Part shown: positions 62,701 through 64,000 of the stretch, piece by piece | Layout of the letters: each line of letters begins with the position of its first letter | Position numbering within the stretch: the stretch's first letter is position 1 | Assembly: GCA_031002005.1 (NCBI GenBank) | Contig: JARYHS010006964.1 | Location: 3,720,001-3,784,000, forward strand | Length of the DNA: 64,000 bases | Origin: Vandiemenella viatica | Taxonomy: Eukaryota > Arthropoda > Insecta > Orthoptera > Morabidae | Reading direction: 5' to 3' | The notes under the pieces: model-generated | The model's input: only the letters and a program-made list of their open reading frames with translations | Database searches by the model: none | Told to the model about the DNA's origin: nothing | Made by a program: the position numbers and the translations under genes

Positions 62701-64000
62701 TGAGGCATGTTTTTTAAGTAAGTACCATTTTGAAATTAAAAAAAGACGTGGAAATATATGTCAATAATTTTATTTTTACATGAAAACCTGTACCTTACTC
62801 CATTTTTCTACATAATTCCCTTCAATATTGAGGCACTTGTTATAACGTAGTACCAGTTTTTGGAAACCCTCCTCGTAGAAGTCTGCCACCTGACTTGTTA
62901 GCCACTGGATCACAACTGTTTTGACTTCGTTATCGTCTTCAAGACGCTGACTGCCCAGGTGTTTCTTCAAGTACAGGAACAGATGGTAGTCACTGGGCGC
63001 CAGATCAGGCCTGAACGGAGGATGATCTAGAGTTTCCCATCAAAAAGATATGATGAGATCTTTGGCCTGATTAGCCACATGTGGACGGGCATTGTCATGC
63101 AGCAAAACGATTCCCCTGCTCAACTTGCCACATATTTTTTTCTGGATTGAATGGTGCAGATTGTTCAATGTCTCACAATAAGCTGCTGCACTGATTGTCT
63201 CATTACAAAGCAGAAATTCCACAAGCAATTCTACTTTTCTTTCCTAAAAAACTGTAAACATGATGTTCCGGGCAGAAATCGTTTGCTTGAACTTCACTTT
63301 TTTGGGTGAATCAGAATGCCACCATTCCATGGACAGCTGCTTTGATACAGGTGTGACGTAGGCCACCCAAGTCTCATCGCCCCTAACAATTTGGCTTAAG
63401 AAATCATCACCATCGTTGTGGTACTGCTCAAGGAAAGTAAATGCACTACATAAAAGTTTGGTTTTGTGCACATCCGTTAACATCTTCGGTACCCAACGTG
63501 AGAACAATTTTCGGTAATTCAAGTGCTCGGTCACAATGCCATACAAAACACTACGAGAAACATTAGGAAAGTCATCACACAATGAGGAAATTGTAAAGTG
63601 TCTGTTTTCTTTCACCTTATTGTCTACTTTCTGCACCAAACTTTCATTAATGACCGAAGGACGCCCACTCCGTTGTTCATCATGCACATTTGTGCAGCCA
63701 TCTTTAAATGCTCTCACCCACTTTCTCCCCATTCCATCACTCATAATGTTTTGTCTGTAAACTGCAAAGATCTCATGATGAATATCGATCGGTTTTAGGC
63801 CTTTAGCACAAAGAAATCTTAAAACTGCCCGTACTTCACGATTATTGGAGACATCTTAAACTCAGTGAACAACGTAAACAAGGAAGAATTAGACTGTAAT
63901 GACATCAGTGCTTAGGCAAGAGATGTAGGTACCCAGTGTGCATCCATGGATCGCCGACCGTAGCGCTGAAGCTACGGTGTGTCAAAACGGTACTTACTTA
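62701..64000 (-). mobile_element. mariner transposon in T3, nearly complete at the window end
   Basis: Inserted at the same TA (62699-62700) as the mariner in T2. About 13-30 bp of the far end lie beyond the window. The minus strand encodes a 166-residue piece (63244-63744) with GRKWVRAFKDG, RSGRPSVI and the first catalytic Asp (RGDETWV); VLLHDNARPH follows at 63040-63228 and DLAPSDYHLF near 62990. A deletion of about 13 bp after the N-terminal SPIIV (near 63830) and an added base near 63255 break the frame, so it is inactive. The lesions differ from those of the T2 copy. Confidence 0.9.

Larger units (their letters stand above)
57844..64000 (-). repeat. Duplicated segment T3 (direct copy of T2)
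   Basis: Runs from the TTAA at 57844 to the window end and matches 36825-38474 joined to 42901-47425, that is, T2 without the LTR element. By eye it is the closest pair among the three T copies. The empty LTR site is ACTA at 59493-59496. The segment is still matching T2 at the window edge, so the duplication extends beyond it. Confidence 0.88.

Overview
This is AT-rich, intron-bearing eukaryotic DNA, almost certainly from an arthropod and most likely an insect. The evidence is a MADF-BESS type gene, tandem C2H2 zinc-finger genes with TGERP-like linkers, a tRNA-derived SINE of a type common in insects, and mariner, piggyBac, hAT, Harbinger, Helitron, Penelope and non-LTR elements. Nothing looks prokaryotic. 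Three runs of exactly 1000 N (14031-15030, 34026-35025, 55020-56019) are scaffold gaps of unknown true size.

Layout. 1-2790: a broken MADF-BESS gene, with a non-autonomous hAT element in its intron and a truncated Harbinger transposase facing it. 3395-4315: Penelope-like element fossil. Block A, 4475-13735: zinc-finger gene copy 1 (+), two exons about 5.9 kb apart; its intron holds an antisense LINE and a Helitron, and an antisense RTE-like LINE lies downstream. 15031-18411: LINE and hAT remnants. Block B, 18412-26566: zinc-finger copy 2 (+), the same arrangement, with a deletion at its right end. T1, 26567-32071: non-coding duplicated segment with a SINE. 32072-36591: unique spacer with a gap and a satellite-like repeat. 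T2, 36592-47933: inverted copy of T1, carrying an LTR retroelement and a mariner. Block C, 48122-54980: inverted zinc-finger copy 3 (-) with the same Helitron and LINE. 56020-57843: piggyBac-like fossil. T3, 57844-64000: a third T copy, in the orientation of T2, with the mariner at the same TA site.

The window is therefore a locally duplicated zinc-finger cluster. B-T1 and T2-C form a large inverted repeat around a spacer of about 4.5 kb, A and B are direct copies, and T3 shows that the T2-C unit was probably duplicated again. Empty insertion sites order the events: the T1/T2 split came first, then the mariner insertion, then the T2/T3 duplication, then the LTR insertion into T2 only. Each zinc-finger copy has at least one frame break outside the finger array (different single-base indels), while the arrays of 10 to 14 fingers stay open. 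The copies are thus either decaying paralogues with recently homogenised arrays, or genes carrying assembly indels. No intact, clearly functional multi-exon gene can be demonstrated here; the best coding candidates are the two open finger arrays at 10835-12230 and 24882-25875.
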